A DNA stretch of 64,000 nt from Triatoma infestans (taxonomy: Eukaryota; Arthropoda; Insecta; Hemiptera; Reduviidae). Position numbers and translations under genes: made by a program. Below the pieces are notes generated by a model. That model did no database searches and was not told where the DNA came from. It saw only the letters and a program-made list of their open reading frames with translations. The DNA is taken from NCBI GenBank assembly GCA_011037195.1, contig JAAEAF010004299.1:37664-101663 (forward strand), given 5' to 3'. Position 1 is the first letter of the stretch, and each line of letters starts with the position of its first letter. This document shows positions 58,740 to 64,000 of this stretch, one piece after another.

Positions 58740-59100
58740 GAGACTGCAGTTACATGCAAACGGTGTAAATATGCCTTAAATTTTCCATCACCGCTCAGAA
58801 ATTGTATGAGTTTATGGGTCTACTGAGTTAAGGGTTTTTTTCCCATCGGTCTGTTACAGAGTAACGAACAACCTGGTTATTGCACCTTTGGTAGTGGTAA
58901 CCCATTGTTGATCCCATTCAGCCATACTTTTGTCTCGGTAATGCGATTTTTTTATATAAGACAAGGGTATTTTAACATAGCTGAAAGGTAAGATAAGATT
59001 TAGAAGTTTCTTTAGCTAACCGGTCAGCAGTCTCATTCTCTGCAAGACCTTGATGAAATCTCACCCAAGAGAAATGAATTGTGCGTCCATCCTAATTTGC
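58740..59100 (-). pseudogene. Third RNase H remnant of a non-LTR retrotransposon
   Basis: The minus strand near 59085-59000 reads FSWVRFHQGLAENETADRLA, then KETSKSYLT, which is the GN(E)xADxLA motif of the RNase H C-terminal part with the upstream PGHxG decayed. A 64-codon frame beyond it (58729-58535, MARQSRTNSGASSSAGF...) starts with ATG and is serine-rich. I cannot say whether it belongs to an element. Confidence 0.6.
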
Positions 59101-59109
59101 AAAGAGATA

Positions 59110-59450
59110 TGAACAGCATAGCTCAAAAACGAAAAATTGCGAAAAGTTCTGAATACGTACTGTTCTATCACTATGAAATACGACAGTAAGTGTCAAAATT
59201 CCTCAACCGGAAATACTACCTTACTGAATTAATTTTTCAGTTTTTTTTTTTGCTTATATTAAACTACACCTACAAAGAACTATATCTTTCATATCAGAAA
59301 TTTCTTCGGAAAAATTCGTTTAAGGGGAATTTTGGTGGAAGGGAGGGGGTTATATTTTCCTTCTAAAGTTAGCTATTTTAGTTTATACTAGAATTCTATC
59401 AACTAAATAATATTAATTAGAATTAAATATTTTGTTAAAATTCTGTGGTT
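59110..59450 (-). repeat. Family A copy, minus orientation, long
   Basis: Plus-strand blocks include AGCTCAAAAACGAAAAATTG, TCAACCGGAAATACTACC and CTAAAGTTAGCTATTTTAGT, and it ends with an AATATTAATTAGAATTAAAT stretch found at other copies' ends. Confidence 0.7.
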
Positions 59451-60765
59451 GAAGAAAACAACAGGTTGGCCGGCCGGAAGTGAATTTTGGCTGAAGTTAT
59501 TTCAGTTTTCTACGATTTTATCCATAATAACATCGACGGATTTCTTTAAGTTTGACACCTATCACCTAGACCTATCACTTTTCTTGTGTGACCGTATCAT
59601 TTTTTCAGAGAAAGTTCATTTAAAGAAGTTTAGGGTGGAGAAGGGGAAGTTGTGCTTTCCTCGAAAAAGTCATTTTATTAGTTTACATTCTCAAATTGAT
59701 ATAAAATTGCAGCCAATCAAACATTTAGAGGAAATTATTAGTTGGAAGAAGATTTGTCACTTCACACTGTGTGGCGCTGCAGTGAGAGAAAGTCGTGGGA
59801 TTTTTTCCAACTAAATAGTTTGTTTGTTCCAATAAAGTCATGTAATAGAAGAGGAGAAGAGCAGAGAGTAACACAAAATTGAGAATCTCTCTTGCTACTT
59901 CGGCCAGACTAGAGTGGGAGACTCTGTATATATACAGTTGCGCTAGCCCTACAGGGGAGAGTCTTTAGAACAGTTTACAATGCGTCAGCAACCAGCCCTT
60001 CTCTTTACTCAGTCTAAATCTCTCACCACCTAATTTCTATTACTGGTATAAAGTCCTGGCAGTTTGGTGTCTCTCTTTTAATATATAGTATTCAGCATTT
60101 ATTCTGGCTTATTTCTCAAAAACCTCTATCACACTAACTCTCTCTCCTCCTCAAACCGATTAACAGTCATCAATAAACGTAAACAACATCAGCGAGTATA
60201 TTAAACGACAGAATGACAGAGAAAAGAAACTAGGTTGTATGAAGATACAGATCTGCTTGATGTCACTATAATGAAAGAAGGGTCACAGTCAGAAGTAAAC
60301 ATTCCATACTATCAACATTGTACTTTTAATTTTCTGATGATTTTCCACAGTTGTTTGGTTCAACGAAGTTGATAAAAGCTGATATATCAGAATGATTCAT
60401 AGTTATTTAAAAAATTACAAATCTAGATATTGGATTGTAGTGTATGTTGTAGCGCTGTAGTAAGCACAAAAACAATAATGTATGACGTACAACTAAAAAG
60501 CATAGTGTTCATAACAGAATGGAGAATGGGGGAGAGAGAGAGTGAGAGGGAGAAAGGAAATAGTAATAACAGCCGACCAGGATGTTGACCTTGTCCGGGC
60601 TATATACCCGTCCAGGTTCTATTTCCCCGTTTTGGTCCCTTGATTATAATGGCTAGCCTGCCTCCGGAAGTGCTGAATTAAGTCAAAACCAAGTGAACCA
60701 TGTTTGTTTTTTTACCATTCTGCTTCTACTGCACATTATCACTACTTTTTTTAGTTTTAATAAAA
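59450..60765. other. Intergenic sequence, partly family A
   Basis: A further family A copy lies at about 59460-59760 (CGGCCGGAAGTGAATTTTGG, CACCTAGACCTATCACTTTT). From 59820 to 60765 I recognise nothing. Confidence 0.4.
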
Positions 60766-60769
60766 TATA

Positions 60770-61045
60770 TTTTATTACTTTCTCTTACTCATAGTATGAG
60801 GAATATGGCGACCCCATCCGCACCTGACACGAAGGTTTCGGGCGAAATCCATCAACCGGAAATACAACTTTACTGAATGTTTTTTTTTCTTTCAGTTTTT
60901 CGTGATTTTCTCGAAAACTGCTCCAACAATTTTCTTTGAATTTCGTGTACTATCTGCACACATTAATATCTATCACTTTTATTTCAAATATTTTTTCTAG
61001 GAAAAATTTATATTTTGGGGGAGTTTGGGGGCAGGACCAGTAAGC
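60770..61045 (-). repeat. Family A copy, minus orientation, clear border
   Basis: The border TATTACTTTCTCTTACTCAT is followed by GACACGAAGGTTTCGGGCGA, AATCCATCAACCGGAAATAC, TTTCTCGAAAACTGCTCCAA and CTATCACTTTTATTTCAAAT. Confidence 0.75.
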
Positions 61046-61239
61046 TTCATATGGTTTCATATGGTATCACTTCAGTACATTATTTCGTTTAAATTTGGAA
61101 GACTAAGGATCGATTCACACAGACCCACAAACTATTTGACTGGCCCGTGATTCCATCGGTCTCGATTTTATATTGATTTCTGTTCACTCTCGACAGAGTT
61201 TCATCCGACGTTTGACAGTGCATTTGTGTCGCTAACAGT

Positions 61240-61648
61240 ATGGCGATATTTCCGCAAGATGAACTCTTGTTGATTGCTCTGATTTTGGATGAAGAAGAGG
61301 AAGAACAAATCAAAACAAAAGGATGTGGGTCCATCAGGCATGGACAAATCGAGCAACAGAAGGGGAATTTGTTACTCTATTCTAATAAATTGATGGACGA
61401 TGGAGCAAAGTTTTATGAATCTTCAGAATGTCAGAAAATTCGTTCAACTTACTGTCGAGAAAATTGGAAGTTATTTTGAAAAAGCATTTGATTTCAGGAG
61501 TGTGGGTCACACACTACAGAATTTACATTTGCAAGAAGGGAACGCAATGACAGATGCATTTCGTATAAGGGAAATATTCACCGAATACTTCAATTCTGAT
61601 GCTGGGCTTTATCTTGCTAATGAAATACCTAGATATAAGAAAATGTAA
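61240..61648 (+). pseudogene. Harbinger transposase, internally deleted
   Basis: The N-terminal end is an acidic stretch (LILDEEEEEQ) followed by a decayed version of the WVHP...R...GE(F/Y) block (GSIRHGQIEQQKGNLLLYSN) and KLMDDGAKFYE. The frame then changes, and after a short remnant (QLTVEKIGSYFEKA) the C-terminal block GNAMTDAFRIREIFTEYFNS follows, matching the (A)FRVREKFxxYF end of the family. The catalytic DDE core is deleted, so no transposase can be made. Confidence 0.8.
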
Positions 61649-61770
61649 GTTTGAAGTATACTGTGTGAAATAGATGAATAACCTTAAAAAATAGAGTTAT
61701 AATCTTGGTTATAAGATGTTGCTATTCATAATGTAATACAAAATATCAGAAATAAACACGAATTTCTTAC

Positions 61771-61903
61771 CATTTCTTTCTATTTCTACTCCAATTTTAT
61801 TCCAGATGGAATTCTTGAAGTCTGCGTCCATGTATTTTGGGTGAGACAGATCATACAACACGGGATACTGGCGCATTAACTCAATTAGCCTTTCGTCACT
61901 CAT
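61771..61903 (-). CDS. MADF-domain exon of the Harbinger element
   Basis: Starting at ATG 61903-61901, MSDERLIELMRQYPVLYDLS then HPKYMDADFKNSIWNKIGVE form the first two helices of a MADF/Myb-SANT-like DNA-binding domain. The exon ends at a GTAAGA donor at 61770. In PIF/Harbinger elements this second protein helps the transposase bind DNA and enter the nucleus. The exon appears intact, but the following exon was not found in the element, so the gene is truncated. Confidence 0.75.
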
Positions 61904-62159
61904 GTCTCTGATATAAATGATCAGACTTGAAAAAAAAGAGAAAAAATCAAATTTCACGGCCGTGAAAAAAATAAAAATATCGTCGGCAAGAATATGAAAA
62001 TCACGGCACGATGACGGCGATAACGCTGTTTGCACCGGCACGCTCACGCGCCGGACAAGTAGGAACAAGACCATTCAAAATCCAAGAAGAATATTTTTAA
62101 TTTCGCCGGTGGAATCACGGGCCGGTCACGGCACGGGTCTGTGTGAATCGACCTTAACT

Positions 62160-64000
62160 GTACAGATTTATTTGTACGTCCCACATTTATTTGTAACATT
62201 TTTCTGTAAAAAAATATTTTTAGGTGGTTCTGAGGAATCTGAGACGTTAATATTCACGTGTGTGTTTGTTCAATATTATTGGCGCTCACACGATGCTCTG
62301 TCTGCCTTTGTTGTTAGTTGGTGGCACTTGTCCCCCGCCCCCAACTATCTGTATATTTATGTTAAGCCATAGGAGCAAAATTTGGAATTTAAAGAAAATT
62401 TGCCCTTTTATGCATATCTGTATTAAGTGGAGTAAAAGAAAGGAGTAAATATTTCAGATTTTTTTTTTTCTCTCTTTCTCAGTTTTCTCGAAAATGCCCT
62501 AAAGTTTGAACAAAGTTTCTTTCTAAATATTCACTTTTTTTCGAAAGAATATCCTGTAAAAGTAAATTTTCGATGTATTCTTTGGAAAGAATACTGTATG
62601 TACCGTTTTAACTAAGTTTTGTGAAAATTATAAAAAAATTTCTAAGGAAACATTTTCTGTAGAAGAGGGTCAGAAAATAGAATGCATCATCGTCACAAAT
62701 ACGATGGTTGTTCAATAAACTAAACAGACAGAGAACTGTAAATTAACGATGGTAAGTCTCTCCAGAAATCTGCACTTTGGAAGAATAACCTTCAGTGATG
62801 TGGTTTCCGATTTATTTCAGGGTGAAGTTATCTGAAATACACTCCCGGAATGCTTAAGCATTACGGTGTAAGTTGTATTGTGGATCTTGAGAAGTTCTAC
62901 TCTTTAAAAATGGTCGGAACAAATGTATCTGATTTGCAATATATGGTATGATCCAAGTTTCAGCTTGCATCATTGGAACCTCGCATTGTTGCCCGAATAC
63001 AAGAAGGTAGAGCCGTTATTGTAGAAGAAAGAAGCCTGCGATCTTTTAAAAAGGAATACTCTTATTCCAGGGTGCAATGGACGCCTGAATCTAGTACAGA
63101 AAAGAATTACAGTTCTGCCATAACTGCCTTACATCCCAAATATCATATCATCACGTTTCTTTTTGATTGGTAAATAGATATTTGATCGAAAATTAGGTAA
63201 ATTATGAAAGATTCATTTATATACCAGGATTATGTATCCGTGTCTCTTATTTGAAACAGGAGATGGCCCCTTAGTAGGACAAGTTGAATTGACTTGAGAA
63301 ATGCCTTTGTTTACGTCATTCTCTTAGCGATAACAATAATAACGATAATAGTAGAGGGTTCTGCAGAAATAAAAAAGAAAAATCCATTATTTAGTAAGTT
63401 AGTTTATAATAGTATGTTTGCATGTTAAAAGATAAAAGTACAGTCCATCTATTAGTCATTTTGATTGAAATAGTATGGAAAGGAAAATACGAAGAAAGGG
63501 AAAGGATTGACCTATAAGAAAGATGTGATTACGTAAGATTTGTAAATATATATGGCCAGTGTATAGAGTGTAGGATGAAATAGAAGAAGTGCAATAGAGA
63601 GTAGTAATAGTTGTATAGTGAATAAATGGGGGGGGGGGGGTGGGTACAGTGAACGGAGCAAACATAACTACACACACAGACACCGACATACATACATACA
63701 TTCACAAGGGTCATAGTAATGTTGGGTGGTTAAATGTCAAAACAACGGCACATCGTCGTGCCGCAATTAGGGGGGATGGCAACACGATCTTCTGGCAACT
63801 AGCTGCTTTTATAGTTTAACATAGAATATTATGTACATGGGATTTATTATAACTAGTATATGTCACCATCATTTTTATTTATTTTTTTTGTATGTAATAC
63901 TATTCTAATAAATTATAATTCACCATCAGATACTAGCCACTTAAACAAAAACTACTGTGAACATTCACACGGTTGTTTCGTGAATGGACACAGATGTTTG
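62160..64000. other. Right-hand end, nothing recognised
   Basis: A decayed family A copy may lie at about 62390-62560. The frame at 62973-63173 (+) is unremarkable. A G-tract is at about 63627-63640 and a (CATA)n stretch at about 63689-63700. No gene or named element was identified. Confidence 0.4.

Larger units (their letters stand above)
61107..62154. mobile_element. PIF/Harbinger deletion derivative with TIRs and TAA target duplication
   Basis: The left end (61107) reads GGATCGATTCACACAGACCC; the right end, reversed from 62154, reads AGGTCGATTCACACAGACCC. Homology between the arms continues inward to GGCCCGTGATTCCA(T/C)CGG. TAA flanks both sides (61104-61106 and 62155-62157), the 3-bp TWA duplication typical of PIF/Harbinger. 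Inside are a gutted transposase frame (+) and a divergent MADF frame (-), the usual two-gene set of these elements. At 1048 bp it is far below autonomous size. Confidence 0.9.

Noticed and set aside
62109..62372. Plus frame starting in the Harbinger right end
   Set aside because: Begins inside the terminal inverted repeat and has no family resemblance; chance frame.

Overview
This is eukaryotic, AT-rich DNA, almost certainly from an insect or another arthropod. Genes are split by GT-AG introns, and the sequence is crowded with Jockey-type and other non-LTR retrotransposons, mariner, PIF/Harbinger and Helitron remnants, tRNA-derived SINEs and short fold-back elements. I cannot place the species further. 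There are no bacterial operons, CRISPR arrays or rRNA genes.

Two host genes are firmly supported, both on the minus strand. (1) Positions 140-20561 hold the 5' part of a neprilysin-like M13 zinc metallopeptidase: 12 coding exons and 641 codons, with all junction phases consistent. The catalytic HExxH half lies beyond position 1. (2) Positions 28294-38982 hold a complete zw10 gene (kinetochore and vesicle-tethering protein): 12 coding exons, 2208 nt including the stop, 735 residues. I worked out both exon sets by hand from splice sites, frame and family similarity.

The rest is mobile DNA. The peptidase introns contain a CR1-like LINE (about 6.0-7.44 kb), hairpin fold-back elements (0.76, 14.05, 16.06 and 18.0 kb) and several copies of an abundant dispersed repeat. 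Between the genes (20.6-28.3 kb) lie a SINE, a Helitron helicase remnant, a second fold-back type and one copy of an unidentified duplicated segment. The zw10 introns hold a mariner remnant (intron 5) and a LINE reverse transcriptase remnant (intron 3). From 39 to 64 kb I see no complete host gene. This part contains an almost intact Jockey element (41.35-45.85 kb), a 5'-truncated LINE with target-site duplications (48.42-49.47 kb), three decayed RNase H-type LINE tails, SINEs, tandem duplications at 50.3-51.0 kb, and a 1048-bp PIF/Harbinger deletion derivative (61107-62154) with its terminal inverted repeats, a TAA target duplication and remains of both element genes.

I did not find a clearly new biological system. 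The most interesting items are the Harbinger derivative, the fold-back family, the long linker of the peptidase, and the thrice-occurring duplicated segment whose reading frames appear to be conserved.
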